A stretch of 64,000 bases of DNA, taken from the NCBI RefSeq assembly GCF_902726655.1, contig NZ_CACVAN010000001.1, positions 2,666,001-2,730,000 on the forward strand, in the 5' to 3' direction. Origin of the DNA: Virgibacillus ihumii. Its GTDB lineage: Bacteria > Bacillota > Bacilli > Bacillales > Amphibacillaceae. Numbering within the stretch: position 1 is the stretch's first letter; each line of letters starts with the position of its first letter. The position numbers were made by a program, and so were the translations under genes. Positions 1 to 8,713 of the stretch are shown piece by piece. The notes under the pieces were generated by a model. It had not been told where the DNA came from. It was given only the letters and a program-made list of their open reading frames with translations, and did no database searches.

Positions 1-48
1 CCATTATAATATAAAGCGTAAGCAATATTTTCACGAAGGATGGAACGA

Positions 49-537
49 ATGATTTTTCTACAGGCCTTTTTACATAGCATCAGGTTGCCCAGGAAACAGG
101 CAATGTTTAAACTGAATCGCATTGGGATGGACATTACTGTCGTATATATGTTTATCCTGATATTCGTTGTATCGCTGCCTTCGTTCATAAACAGGATTAC
201 ATCCGCGGACGGCCTGGGAGCAGATATGCCTTTCCTGATGCACGTTATATATTTTTTTATGTTTTACTATTTACCATTAACCATCATGCTTTTTTTGCTT
301 ATTTCAATAATTGCATATATCGGAACGCTTATTGCAAAAGCGCTGAACCGGAAAATCCGCTTTTCAATTTTGTGGAAAATGACCGCATACACCACGACTA
401 TCCCATTCCTGGTCTATACAATTGCTGCCTTGATTTTCCCTGTAGGTGATTCTTATTTATGGATTTTTATTATCTATTCCATGCTGTTTATTGTTAAAAT
501 TATTACAGTTTATCCAAGGCGAAAAACACGAAAATAG
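49..537 (+). CDS. Small polytopic membrane protein, DUF1189-like
   Basis: Encodes about 162 residues with an N-terminal stretch rich in basic residues, then roughly four hydrophobic helices and a basic C-terminus (PRRKTRK). The opening, a short cytoplasmic segment followed by a membrane helix ending in SLPSF, resembles the start of DUF1189 proteins; the rest is too generic to be sure, and it is shorter than I would expect for that family. I chose the ATG at 49 because GAAGGA at 35-40 is then 8 bases away, whereas an upstream ATG at 40 overlaps it. The stop is only a few bases before modA, so the two are probably co-transcribed. Function unknown. Confidence 0.6.
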   Translation: MIFLQAFLHSIRLPRKQAMFKLNRIGMDITVVYMFILIFVVSLPSFINRITSADGLGADMPFLMHVIYFFMFYYLPLTIMLFLLISIIAYIGTLIAKALNRKIRFSILWKMTAYTTTIPFLVYTIAALIFPVGDSYLWIFIIYSMLFIVKIITVYPRRKTRK

Positions 538-551
538 GGGTTTTGTTGGCT

Positions 552-1319
552 ATGAAATATGTAAAATTGTTTTCATTTATTCTCGTATTACTATTGGCAG
601 CCGGTTGTTCCAACAGTGCAAATGAAACAGAACATAAAATTTTCGTCTCAGCAGCAGCAAGTCTGTCCGGTCCATTGAATGAAATTGTGGATGAATTTCA
701 AAAAAAATATCCGGATACCGTTGTTACACTGCATTTTGGTGCGTCAGGAAAACTTGCCCAGCAAATTCAACAGGGAGCACCGGTTGATGTTTTCCTGTCT
801 GCCGATGAACGGAGAATGGACATCCTTGCAGAACAAAATATGATATTAGCTGATACACGCACCATTTTCACCAAAAACAAACTTGTGCTGATTACCAACA
901 AAAACAGTGATGTATCCGTTGAGTCGTTAGAAGCACTTTCATCTACCAATCTCACTCAGATTACAGTCGGAAATCCGGAAAGTGTTCCTGCCGGTACATA
1001 TGCCAAACAAGCGCTGCAAAACGTTGGAGTCTGGAACGAACTAAAGGGCAATTTTGTATTCGCGAAAGATGCGCGGCAGGTCCTCACCTATGTTGAATCA
1101 GGAAATACCAATTTGGGATTTGTTTATGTTTCTGACTTAAAACGATCTGATCTAGTACGAGGCATCCTCGAAGTTGATGCAGATTTATACGAACCAATCG
1201 TCTATCCGGCAGCAGTAATTTCGACCAGTGAAAACACCGAACAGGCAAAAACATTTATTTCATTTTTAAAATCCGATCAAGCTCAGTCGATATTGTCCAA
1301 TGCCGGATTTGGTTCATGA
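552..1319 (+). CDS. modA: Molybdate ABC transporter substrate-binding lipoprotein
   Basis: Extracytoplasmic receptor that delivers molybdate to ModBC. The N-terminus is a lipoprotein signal ending in the lipobox LAAGC, with the Cys at residue 19. The mature part has the ModA hallmarks: SAAASL near the start, FGASGKLAQQIQQGAPVDVF and SADERRM, typical of oxyanion-binding PBPs of this family; length (about 255 residues) is normal. AGGGG at 536-540 could serve TTG 546 (5 bases) or ATG 552 (11 bases), so the start is uncertain by two codons. It overlaps nothing but is followed directly by modB. Tungstate rather than molybdate binding cannot be excluded from sequence. Confidence 0.9.
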   Translation: MKYVKLFSFILVLLLAAGCSNSANETEHKIFVSAAASLSGPLNEIVDEFQKKYPDTVVTLHFGASGKLAQQIQQGAPVDVFLSADERRMDILAEQNMILADTRTIFTKNKLVLITNKNSDVSVESLEALSSTNLTQITVGNPESVPAGTYAKQALQNVGVWNELKGNFVFAKDARQVLTYVESGNTNLGFVYVSDLKRSDLVRGILEVDADLYEPIVYPAAVISTSENTEQAKTFISFLKSDQAQSILSNAGFGS

Positions 1320-1332
1320 AGGTGGGTATGGA

Positions 1333-2010
1333 ATGGATTTAACACCATTATTTCTGTCATTAAAAATAGCAGGCATTGCCACGGTAATTGTACTTGTGCT
1401 CGGTGTATTTCTTGCACGAGTTGTTGCTCGCAACCAGTTTCCCGGAAAGCGTATTTTGGAATCCTGTCTGATGCTCCCCCTGGTCCTGCCTCCTACAGTA
1501 GTCGGGTTTGGACTGCTTTTTTTATTTGGAGCGAACGGGCCAATCGGCAGCTGGTTGCTGTCCTGGTTTGATTTTCAGATTGTCTTTACCTGGATTGGCG
1601 CTGTTATCGCTGCTGTTGTCGTCTCGTTCCCATTAATGTACCAGAGTGCTGCCGCTTCCTTCCAAAATTATGATCCAAATCTGGAAAATGCAGCGCTAAC
1701 GATGGGGGCATCCAAATGGAAGGTTTTCTGGACCATTTCCTTCCCGCTCGCCCGGCCCGGACTAATTGCCGGACTTGTATTAACATTTGCCCGTGCCCTG
1801 GGTGAATTTGGCGCAACATTGATGATAGCCGGCTACATTCCAAATCGAACTGAAACAATACCGCTTACCATTTATTTTGCTGTCGAATCCGGCAACATGG
1901 ATGCGGCTGTGTTTTGGGTGCTGAGTATCATTGCCGTTGGGTTTTGTGCAATTTTATGGCTCAATTGGTGGAACGGAAAAAATATTCTTCGGTTTTCGAC
2001 TGACAAATAA
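1333..2010 (+). CDS. modB: Molybdate ABC transporter permease
   Basis: Inner-membrane channel subunit of the molybdate importer. The 225-residue protein has about five to six hydrophobic helices and the ABC permease EAA loop at residues 119-139 (NAALTMGASKWK then FPLARPG), which docks on ModC. The segment LPLVLPPTVVGFGLL is typical of ModB/CysT permeases. An upstream ATG at 1300 lies inside modA; the ATG at 1333 is preferred because AAGGTGGG (1319-1326) sits 6 bases upstream. Tight spacing with modA and modC shows a single operon. Confidence 0.92.
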   Translation: MDLTPLFLSLKIAGIATVIVLVLGVFLARVVARNQFPGKRILESCLMLPLVLPPTVVGFGLLFLFGANGPIGSWLLSWFDFQIVFTWIGAVIAAVVVSFPLMYQSAAASFQNYDPNLENAALTMGASKWKVFWTISFPLARPGLIAGLVLTFARALGEFGATLMIAGYIPNRTETIPLTIYFAVESGNMDAAVFWVLSIIAVGFCAILWLNWWNGKNILRFSTDK

Positions 2011-2024
2011 CAGGTGGGTTGATA

Positions 2025-2654
2025 ATGCTGACATTGGACATTACCAAAAAGCTGAAAGACTTAACAATTGAGGTTTCTTTCAATATTCACGGGGAAATCG
2101 CCGTCCTGTTTGGACCATCCGGAGCAGGAAAAACAACCATTTTGAACTGCATTTCCGGTCTGTCCAACCCTGATTCAGGCCGTATTATACTGAACGATCG
2201 AATTCTTTTCCAGGATCAGGTAAAACCACTTGCTGTGCAGAAAAGAAATATCGGGTATCTGTTCCAGGACTACGCGCTTTTTCCGCATATGACGATTGAA
2301 CAAAACATTAAATATGGGATGAAAGATGAAACGCTTATGCGTCAACTCGTGGAAGTTGTCGGCATCCGGCATTTGCTGGGGAGCTATCCGCATCAGATCT
2401 CCGGCGGCGAAAAACAGCGTTCAGCACTTGTCCGGGCACTTGCAACACAACCGGACGCATTGCTGCTGGACGAGCCATTTTCTTCACTTGATGATAAAAC
2501 AAAGGAAGAATGTCAAAAAGAGCTGCTGCGTCTCCATTCGCTTTGGAAAATCCCTATTATTCTGGTCACACACGATCATGATGAAGCTGTAAAGCTGGGA
2601 AATCGGATTTTGCAGATTGAGGAAGGAAAAATAATGAATAATCAGTTAAAATAG
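2025..2654 (+). CDS. modC: Molybdate ABC transporter ATP-binding protein, short form
   Basis: ATPase that powers ModB. Visible motifs: Walker A GPSGAGKT at residues 30-37, Q-loop in YLFQDYALF (80-87), signature SGGEKQ (126-131), Walker B LLLDEP (147-152) and the switch His in THDHDE (about 183). At 209 residues it ends right after the nucleotide-binding domain, so it lacks the C-terminal MOP/TOBE molybdate-binding domain present in long ModC proteins such as the E. coli one. The ATG at 2025 has CAGGTGGG 6 bases upstream; a TTG at 2019 would overlap that site. Last gene of the modABC operon. Confidence 0.88.
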   Translation: MLTLDITKKLKDLTIEVSFNIHGEIAVLFGPSGAGKTTILNCISGLSNPDSGRIILNDRILFQDQVKPLAVQKRNIGYLFQDYALFPHMTIEQNIKYGMKDETLMRQLVEVVGIRHLLGSYPHQISGGEKQRSALVRALATQPDALLLDEPFSSLDDKTKEECQKELLRLHSLWKIPIILVTHDHDEAVKLGNRILQIEEGKIMNNQLK

Positions 2655-2734
2655 CAAACATTTCACACGGTACATGTAGAGAGTCAGCTTTGGTCTGTTA
2701 CGGTGTAGGCAGTCTGACGTTATAAACTATAGCA

Positions 2735-2762
2735 AAAGCGGAAGCATACTTGCTTCCGCTTT
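2735..2762. terminator. Bidirectional terminator between modC and rpsR
   Basis: A perfect 12-bp inverted repeat (AAAGCGGAAGCA / TGCTTCCGCTTT) with a 4-base loop. A- and T-rich ends allow use by both convergent operons, modABC on plus and rpsF-ssb-rpsR on minus. Confidence 0.85.
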
Positions 2763-2767
2763 CCTTA

Positions 2768-2998
2768 TTACTCAGCCACATATGGCAATAATGCCATCTG
2801 ACGAGCACGTTTAATAGCTTTTGTTAGTTTACGCTGATACTTTGCAGAAGTTCCAGTTACACGACGAGGAAGAATCTTTCCACGCTCAGAAATGAAACGT
2901 CTTAGCAAATCAACATCTTTATAGTCAATGTGTGTAATTCCGTTTGCTGTGAAATAACACACTTTACGACGCTTTGCACGACCGCGACGAGCTGCCAT
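2768..2998 (-). CDS. rpsR: 30S ribosomal protein S18
   Basis: Small-subunit protein S18, 76 residues, which pairs with S6 on the platform of the 30S subunit. The basic N-terminus ([10 protein letters not shown]), the core [12 protein letters not shown] and [13 protein letters not shown], and [21 protein letters not shown] are standard. AAGGAGGG is 6 bases before the ATG. It is the third gene of rpsF-ssb-rpsR, the usual Bacillaceae order. It has one Cys in KVCYF and not the CxxC pair needed for zinc binding. Confidence 0.97.
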   Translation of the reverse strand: MAARRGRAKRRKVCYFTANGITHIDYKDVDLLRRFISERGKILPRRVTGTSAKYQRKLTKAIKRARQMALLPYVAE

Positions 2999-3032
2999 GA
3001 TTAACCCTCCTTCAAGTTATATCCATTCTTGA

Positions 3033-3527
3033 TCAGAATGGCAAATCATCATCTGATATATCGATAGGCTCTCCGTTATTTTTAAACGGGTCCTCTTCGT
3101 TTTGATTTTGGTTCTGGTTTTGGTTCTGGTTTTGGTTCATCCGGTTCTGATTCTGGTTTTGATTTTGCTGGAATCCTGATGACTGCTGTCCTCTGCTTTG
3201 CGAGGAACCTTTTGTTTCCAGAAATTGAACACTGTCTGCGACAACTTCTGTTACAAATACAGTTTTACCATCCTGTCCTTCAAATGTCCGTGTTTGTATA
3301 CGTCCATCAACACCTATCATACTGCCTTTTTTCATATAGTTCGCAAGGTTTTCAGCCGGTCGGCGCCAGACAACACAATTAATGAAGTCTGCGTCACGGT
3401 TTCCCTGCTGATTGGAAAAAGGACGATTGACTGCTACGGTAAAGTTGGCTACTGCCACTCCGTTCGGTGTATAACGTAAATCAGGATCCTTCGTTAATCT
3501 GCCGACAAGTACGACACGATTCAACAT
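3033..3527 (-). CDS. ssb: Single-stranded DNA-binding protein
   Basis: Binds ssDNA at forks and repair sites. The N-terminal OB fold (about residues 1-105) begins [11 protein letters not shown] and contains [18 protein letters not shown]. It is followed by a very low-complexity Gln/Asn linker of alternating QN pairs (about 120-145) and the acidic tip DISDDDLPF that recruits partner proteins. I place the start at the ATG at 3527, 8 bases after AAGGGG, rather than the GTG three codons upstream. It lies between rpsF and rpsR, as in B. subtilis ssbA. Confidence 0.96.
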   Translation of the reverse strand: MLNRVVLVGRLTKDPDLRYTPNGVAVANFTVAVNRPFSNQQGNRDADFINCVVWRRPAENLANYMKKGSMIGVDGRIQTRTFEGQDGKTVFVTEVVADSVQFLETKGSSQSRGQQSSGFQQNQNQNQNRMNQNQNQNQNQNQNEEDPFKNNGEPIDISDDDLPF

Positions 3528-3542
3528 CAGAACCACCCCTTA

Positions 3543-3833
3543 TTATTGATCATCTTCTCGAATTGCCATATTACGAATAATATCGTCAGAGAACTTAGCA
3601 AGACGATCAAACTCGTTGATAGCTTTTTCATCACCGCTAAAGTTAATGACTACATAATATCCATCACGGTAATCATTGATTTCATAAGCAAGACGTTTCT
3701 TGCCTTTTTCATCAACTTTTTCAATCTCCGCTCCGTTGTCAGTCAATACGTTGTTGAAACGCTCAACCAAAGCTGTTTGAGCTTCTTCTTCGATATCCGG
3801 GCGGACGATGTACATGATTTCGTATTTTCTCAT
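3543..3833 (-). CDS. rpsF: 30S ribosomal protein S6
   Basis: Small-subunit protein S6, 96 residues from the ATG at 3833 ([17 protein letters not shown]), the usual length for the family. The GTG at 3842 overlaps the ribosome-binding site AGGAGGT (3841-3847) and is rejected; the ATG is 7 bases from it. The motif [20 protein letters not shown] is typical. First gene of the rpsF-ssb-rpsR operon, preceded by a strong promoter and a structured leader. Confidence 0.97.
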   Translation of the reverse strand: MRKYEIMYIVRPDIEEEAQTALVERFNNVLTDNGAEIEKVDEKGKKRLAYEINDYRDGYYVVINFSGDEKAINEFDRLAKFSDDIIRNMAIREDDQ

Positions 3834-3955
3834 CCGTTGCACCTCCTTTTGGTCTTAGCGGCCCCATTTTTATGCCGGCTCAGCGTAATGGCTGTCCATT
3901 ATCTATAAGCCTGCACGTCATGAAGCAAGGAGTAATCTATTTTCATTACTCACGA
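3834..3955 (-). promoter_or_regulatory. Candidate S6:S18-binding autoregulatory leader of rpsF
   Basis: The transcript leader contains a perfect hairpin TAATGG-ACAG-CCATTA followed by GAGCCGGC and later GGGGCCGC before the ribosome-binding site. Bacterial rpsF leaders are known to carry a structured element with a conserved CCG that binds the S6:S18 complex. Location and CCG fit, but I could not fold or align it. Confidence 0.45.
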
Positions 3956-3961
3956 TAGTGT

Positions 3962-3990
3962 ATTATACCAAATCTTATTTTAAAAAACAA
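3962..3990 (-). promoter_or_regulatory. SigA-type promoter of rpsF-ssb-rpsR
   Basis: On the minus strand TTGTTT (3985-3990) and a consensus TATAAT (3962-3967) are separated by exactly 17 bases. It lies just after ychF and upstream of rpsF, so the ribosomal operon has its own start. Confidence 0.75.
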
Positions 3991-4013
3991 CCATTCGAGG
4001 GATCCTTTTTACG

Positions 4014-5114
4014 CTATACATTAAACCGGAAATGGATAACATCGCCATCCAAGACGATATATTCTTTTCCTTCCAGACGAACCTTGCCATTTTCCCGTGC
4101 CTTGGCCATCCCCTGTGCGTCCATAAGGTCGTCATAGGAGACGGTTTCGGCACGGATAAAACCTTTTTCAAAATCAGTGTGTATAATTCCGGCAGCCTGT
4201 GGTGCCTTGATGCCTTTACGAAAAGTCCAGGCACGTACTTCCGGCTCGCCGGCGGTAAAATAAGTTGCCAGTCCAAGCAAATTGTACGAAGCTTTAATCA
4301 ATTTATCCAGTCCTGATTCATTAATGCCGAGATCCTCCAGGAATTCTTCTTTTTCTTCCTGTTCCAATTCGGCAATTTCTTCTTCAATTTTGGCACAGAC
4401 GACGATTACTTCGGCATTTTCGTTTGCAGCATATTCTTTTACCTTTTGCACATTTTCATTTCCGTCGGGATCAGCCACTTCTTCCTCACTGACATTTGCC
4501 ACATACAATGTAGGCTTGCTTGTCAATAAATGAAGACCTTTCACCACTTTCCACTGCTCTTCGGAAAATTCCAATGCCCTTACAGGCTGGTCGTTTTCAA
4601 GGCCTTCCTTCAGCGTTAAAAGAATATTCTGTTCCGCAACTGCTTCCTTATCTTTCTGTCTGGCCATTTTTTCAACTCGCTGCAGACGCTTATTGACGGT
4701 TTCCAGGTCGGCAAGAATCAGCTCCAGATTAATGATTTCGATATCATCAATCGGATCAATTTTACCTGATACGTGGGTAATATTATCATCCCGAAAACAC
4801 CGCACTACCTGGCAAATCGCATCAACCTGTCGAATATGGGATAAAAACTGATTCCCAAGTCCTTCCCCTTTACTTGCACCTTTCACGATTCCGGCAATAT
4901 CAGTAAATTCAAAAGCCGTTGGAACCGTCTTTTTTGGGTGATACATTTCTGTTAATTTATTCAAGCGATTGTCCGGAACTTCGACAATTCCAACATTCGG
5001 GTCAATCGTGGCAAATGGATAGTTTGCCGCTTCTGCCCCAGCCTGTGTAATTGCATTAAACAACGTTGATTTCCCAACGTTCGGAAGCCCGACAATTCCT
5101 GCTGTTAAAGACAT
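4014..5114 (-). CDS. ychF: Redox/translation-associated GTPase YchF (Obg-like ATPase)
   Basis: P-loop NTPase of the Obg/YchF group, 366 residues, the usual length. G1 is GLPNVGKST (9-17), G3 is DIAG (about 71), and a family-typical NVSEEE takes the place of the canonical NKxD motif (about 204), fitting its known preference for ATP. The central region is coiled coil, and the C-terminal TGS-like domain ends KARENGKVRLEGKEYIVLDG and HFRFNV. A good ribosome-binding site precedes the ATG. Equivalent to B. subtilis yyaF and in the same position beside rpsF. Role: ribosome-associated, precise function unsettled. Confidence 0.95.
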   Translation of the reverse strand: MSLTAGIVGLPNVGKSTLFNAITQAGAEAANYPFATIDPNVGIVEVPDNRLNKLTEMYHPKKTVPTAFEFTDIAGIVKGASKGEGLGNQFLSHIRQVDAICQVVRCFRDDNITHVSGKIDPIDDIEIINLELILADLETVNKRLQRVEKMARQKDKEAVAEQNILLTLKEGLENDQPVRALEFSEEQWKVVKGLHLLTSKPTLYVANVSEEEVADPDGNENVQKVKEYAANENAEVIVVCAKIEEEIAELEQEEKEEFLEDLGINESGLDKLIKASYNLLGLATYFTAGEPEVRAWTFRKGIKAPQAAGIIHTDFEKGFIRAETVSYDDLMDAQGMAKARENGKVRLEGKEYIVLDGDVIHFRFNV

Positions 5115-5208
5115 TCAACTTTCACTCCTTAAGGGTTGCCATTCATATGAACGCTTCAGTCATACCAATTATAGATACAACCAAATAAATTGACAAGTTA
5201 TCAAAAAA

Positions 5209-5240
5209 CAAAAATGGGCAACAAAAGTCACCCATTTTTG
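5209..5240 (-). terminator. Terminator between the DUF951 gene and ychF
   Basis: Inverted repeat CAAAAATGGG / CCCATTTTTG with a 12-base loop. Read on the minus strand it is followed by a T-rich tract, so it ends the upstream DUF951 transcript before ychF. Confidence 0.65.
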
Positions 5241-5326
5241 CCTTTTACCCTATTATTTTTAATTTTTCTATCTCTATATAGCTCTATAATACTATTTTTT
5301 GGACACTTTAGTCAATTTTAACCAAT

Positions 5327-5533
5327 TTATTTTTCGGCTTTTTCAAGGACTTTTTTCATTTTCCTCGTAAATTCTTTGCGCGGCAGCATAACACTGTGAC
5401 TGCATCCAAGGCATTTTATCCGTATATCCATTCCCATGCGGATAATCTGCCAGCGGTTTTCTCCGCACGGATGCTGTTTTTTCATTTGTACAACATCATT
5501 CAGTCCGAATTCCTTATCAACCATTCTATCCAT
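5327..5533 (-). CDS. DUF951 family small protein (YyzM-like)
   Basis: 68 residues, basic. It contains the family pattern of a conserved Cys, then NRWQIIRMGMDIRIKC and CSHSVMLPR, giving three or more Cys that could bind a metal (KQHPC, IKCLGC). DUF951 proteins sit next to ychF/yyaF in many Bacilli, as here. Function unknown. There are two in-frame ATG codons four residues apart; either may be used. Confidence 0.85.
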   Translation of the reverse strand: MDRMVDKEFGLNDVVQMKKQHPCGENRWQIIRMGMDIRIKCLGCSHSVMLPRKEFTRKMKKVLEKAEK

Positions 5534-5598
5534 ACCTCGCTTTCCATTATGGACAACCTCTGCGTTTGATCAAATGCCCAGGTGCAACGTTTCCCACA

Positions 5599-6675
5599 TT
5601 ATTCTGCACCATCCCCATCTGTTCCGATATCACGTCTGTCAGGTTTCCATCTTCCTGACTCTGTTTTCTTACCCGATAGTTGGCTATCCGAATCATCCTC
5701 TGATTGATTCTCACTTTTACTTGCAGCAGTTTGTTTTAAACTGTCATGTTCGTACGGCAAGTCAGCCTGTTTACTCTTGTCGTGTTCGGCTTCCATCGAT
5801 GTTGGCTGCTGATTTCTTGTGTACATAACAAGACGTGGCGCAGGAATTTGAATTCCTTCGTTATATAGACGCTCTTTCACTTCTTTCCGGATAATCCGGG
5901 CACCTGCCCATTGATAAACAGGAAGCGTATCCGCAATGACACGAATAACATAATGAGAAACATCTAACGTCTGTACACCGTGTATGATTGGTGTATTGAC
6001 AATCTCTTCATATTTGTCCGGAAGACCCTGAATGACATCTTCTATAATTTCTTCGGCCACTGTAACATCACTTTCATATGGCACATTTATGTCAATAACG
6101 GCCAATCCATTATAGATGGAATAATTGGTTACCTGTGTAATATTGCCATTCGGCACGACATTCAATTCACCTGTCCAGCTTTGGATTTTGCTGGTCCGCA
6201 AGCCAATCTCCTCAACGGTGCCTTCCACTCCTGATGCAATGATGTAGTCCCCAACTGAAAACTGATCCTCAAAAATAATGAAGAAACCTGATATGACATC
6301 TTTGACAAGGCTTTGTGCACCAAAACCAATAGCAAGGCCCGCAACTCCAGCACCAGCGAGAAGTGCACCGACTTCAAATTTGAATACGCCATCCAATATC
6401 ATGATAAATGCTGTAAAATAAACCGTATATTTAAGTGTATTGGTAATTAGTTTCTCAAGTGTTTTTTCTCTTCGTTCTGAAATACGAAGTGGGCCCTGTC
6501 TACGGCCTTCGAATAGATGATCAACTAGTTTTGACCCAATCCGTATTACCAATACAGCAACAACTATAATTACAATTATTTCAACAATGCCCTGGAAAAT
6601 CGTAGTCCAGAATTCGGGACCAGTTACATAATCCCATAAGTTTGTAACCCTATCACTGAAATAGTCCACATACAT
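5599..6675 (-). CDS. Small-conductance mechanosensitive ion channel (MscS family)
   Basis: Stretch-activated channel releasing solutes on hypo-osmotic shock. The N-terminus has two hydrophobic helices. The pore helix is Gly/Ala-rich (LLAGAGVAGLAIGFGAQSLV), followed by KDVISGFFIIFEDQFSVGDY, the MscS beta domain signature, and a C-terminal alpha/beta domain to about residue 280. The last roughly 75 residues are a charged, low-complexity tail (Lys, Glu, Ser, Asp), longer than in minimal MscS. Three adjoining minus-strand genes (this one, DUF951, ychF) lie close together. A salt-stress role would fit a halotolerant host, but that is inference. Confidence 0.93.
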   Translation of the reverse strand: MYVDYFSDRVTNLWDYVTGPEFWTTIFQGIVEIIVIIVVAVLVIRIGSKLVDHLFEGRRQGPLRISERREKTLEKLITNTLKYTVYFTAFIMILDGVFKFEVGALLAGAGVAGLAIGFGAQSLVKDVISGFFIIFEDQFSVGDYIIASGVEGTVEEIGLRTSKIQSWTGELNVVPNGNITQVTNYSIYNGLAVIDINVPYESDVTVAEEIIEDVIQGLPDKYEEIVNTPIIHGVQTLDVSHYVIRVIADTLPVYQWAGARIIRKEVKERLYNEGIQIPAPRLVMYTRNQQPTSMEAEHDKSKQADLPYEHDSLKQTAASKSENQSEDDSDSQLSGKKTESGRWKPDRRDIGTDGDGAE

Positions 6676-6748
6676 CCCCCCGACAAACGAATACTTAAAT
6701 TTAATTGTACATTACTATTAACTCCAATAAAAGGAATGCGCTGATCGT

Positions 6749-7765
6749 TCAACCCTTTTTATTCCAAACAGGATAAAGTAATAATCTTGTCAGCACATAT
6801 AAATTTAAAATTCCATATACAGGATAAATATAGCTTATTAACGCGGAAAAGCCAAGGGTTGTCAATGGAATCATCAAAACCAATATGACAGAAGCCAGCA
6901 ACCATACAGGACTATTATGCCATATCGTTTTCAACCTGGAAACAATGCCAAGTACTCCTGCTGCAGCGGTGGTAAAAATCGCAAACCATAGCATGATTGA
7001 CATGAATATCAGCATACCAAACGGATAATGTTTTAATATTGCAAATAATGGAATTTCATACAAAAGCAGTTCGTCCGCTATTTGAATCAGGCTGCTGTTA
7101 TATATATAAGAGATAACCCCAAGCAAAAGCCCGCTTCCGAGTGAAGCAATCCATATCTCCTGTTTAGATTTTACCTTACTGCCAATTGCGCCCAGTACAG
7201 CAATTAACGGCAGAATATTCAATGCAGTAAACGGAAATGCAGCGGTCCAATTCCTCTGTTCATGCCAATTTGGAGATAAATTCAGATTTTGATCCAACGT
7301 AAATAACAGCAAAATAAACAAAAGCCCGCCAAGCAGCAACGGCAAAATGAGTTGATTAATCGCCAACAGACCGCTAATATCCTTCATAAACAATACAATC
7401 AGCGCGATTACAATGAAAAAGACACCCCACCAATACGAGAAACGAAATGCCTGTCCGGTCGCACCACTGCCCGCTATCATGACAACAGTCGTAGTAAATA
7501 AGTATAAAAATATCATAACATCATAGACCTGCGTTAATTTTGAACCAACGATTATTTTTAACACGGGTAAATAATCAGTTGATTTTTTTTCATAGCTGAT
7601 TTTCATAATAACCAGACAGCAAATAGAGAAAAAAATCATAAACAATATGATAGCAAGTCCACTTTCATGGCCAAAAAATTGCCATAACTCTCTCCCGGAA
7701 GCATAACCTGCCCCAATTGTTGTACCGATAATTAAGAACATCCATTTCAGACCAGCATTCCACAT
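6749..7765 (-). CDS. YkvI-like polytopic membrane protein (APC-type fold)
   Basis: 338 residues with about ten hydrophobic helices. The N-terminal motif FLIIGTTIGAGYASGRELWQFF is the characteristic start of YkvI-type proteins, related to amino-acid/polyamine transporters (unwound helix GTTIGAGYASG binding substrate in that fold). The substrate is unknown. It stands alone on the minus strand, divergent from yyaC; the start codon at 7765 is preceded by AATGGAGG. Confidence 0.75.
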   Translation of the reverse strand: MWNAGLKWMFLIIGTTIGAGYASGRELWQFFGHESGLAIILFMIFFSICCLVIMKISYEKKSTDYLPVLKIIVGSKLTQVYDVMIFLYLFTTTVVMIAGSGATGQAFRFSYWWGVFFIVIALIVLFMKDISGLLAINQLILPLLLGGLLFILLLFTLDQNLNLSPNWHEQRNWTAAFPFTALNILPLIAVLGAIGSKVKSKQEIWIASLGSGLLLGVISYIYNSSLIQIADELLLYEIPLFAILKHYPFGMLIFMSIMLWFAIFTTAAAGVLGIVSRLKTIWHNSPVWLLASVILVLMIPLTTLGFSALISYIYPVYGILNLYVLTRLLLYPVWNKKG

Positions 7766-7854
7766 TGCATTTCCTCCATTATTTTCATGTATTTAGGTAT
7801 AGAACGAAAATTATATCCGTATACTTATACCAATATGTTTCTGGAGGATAAGCT

Positions 7855-8469
7855 ATGAATCTTATAAACCGTTTTGATTCAAAAAATAATAAACTTCAAT
7901 TGCTTCACACCAATCCTTTTCTGTTGAAAAAAATGAGCCAAAAAATTATTTCCCTAATGCCTGAATCAATGGAGGACTGTCTTGTCGTCTGTATTGGAAC
8001 AGACCGCTCAACCGGTGATGCACTTGGTCCGCTGACGGGCTCCTATTTAGCGGAACAGCAAATGGGATCTTTTACCGTTTATGGCACACTGAATAATCCT
8101 GTTCATGCATTGAATCTGGAAGACTATTTAACCCTGATAAACAAGCAGCACCATAACCCGTTTATTATTGCTGTCGATGCCTCCCTTGGAAAAACGGCAA
8201 AGGTTGGCAGTATTATATTGGATAAAGGGCCACTGCGTCCGGGAGCGGCGGTGAACAAAGATTTACCGCCTGTCGGAGATATTCATATCACAGGAGTTGT
8301 CAATATGAGCGGATTTATGGAGTATTCCATTCTGCAAAATACACGGCTTTCTGTCGTAGTGGAAATAGCCAAAAAAACGGCTGAAGTCCTGCACTTGGTG
8401 GATCAAAAATTAACAGCCGGTGCATTGCCCAAAACACGAATTGCTGCAACGAAAAGAACATTACTGTGA
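7855..8469 (+). CDS. yyaC: Sporulation protein YyaC, GPR-related putative spore protease
   Basis: 204 residues. The core motifs VVCIGTDRSTGDALGPLTGS, GTLNNPVHALNL, AVDASLGK, VGDIHITGVVNMSG are those of YyaC (DUF1256), distantly related to the germination protease GPR; the conserved Asp in GTDRSTGD and in VDASLG are candidate active-site residues by analogy. In B. subtilis yyaC lies near spo0J, as here. A ribosome-binding site CTGGAGGA precedes the ATG. Expected to be sporulation-controlled, but I did not identify a sigma F/G promoter. Confidence 0.9.
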   Translation: MNLINRFDSKNNKLQLLHTNPFLLKKMSQKIISLMPESMEDCLVVCIGTDRSTGDALGPLTGSYLAEQQMGSFTVYGTLNNPVHALNLEDYLTLINKQHHNPFIIAVDASLGKTAKVGSIILDKGPLRPGAAVNKDLPPVGDIHITGVVNMSGFMEYSILQNTRLSVVVEIAKKTAEVLHLVDQKLTAGALPKTRIAATKRTLL

Positions 8470-8534
8470 TGTTGCCTATTGTATTGCTTGCTTATCCGAA
8501 ATGATTTTTTATTTATAACAGCGCAGCCCTGAAG

Positions 8535-8566
8535 CCGCATTTTTGAGCGTAAAATGCGGTTTTTTT
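8535..8566 (+). terminator. Terminator after yyaC
   Basis: Stem CCGCATTTT / AAAATGCGG with a 7-base loop followed by seven T. Confidence 0.85.
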
Positions 8567-8713
8567 AGTGTATCTATTTAACGGGTAGCCTTAAACAGTG
8601 ACTGACCGTTTGTTATCCTTTATGAAACACAACCCCCGACAAATTCCGTATATAAAATATCGAGTACATTATTCATTTTAACGATAGTATGTAGTTGTGG
8701 AGGAGGGAAATGC

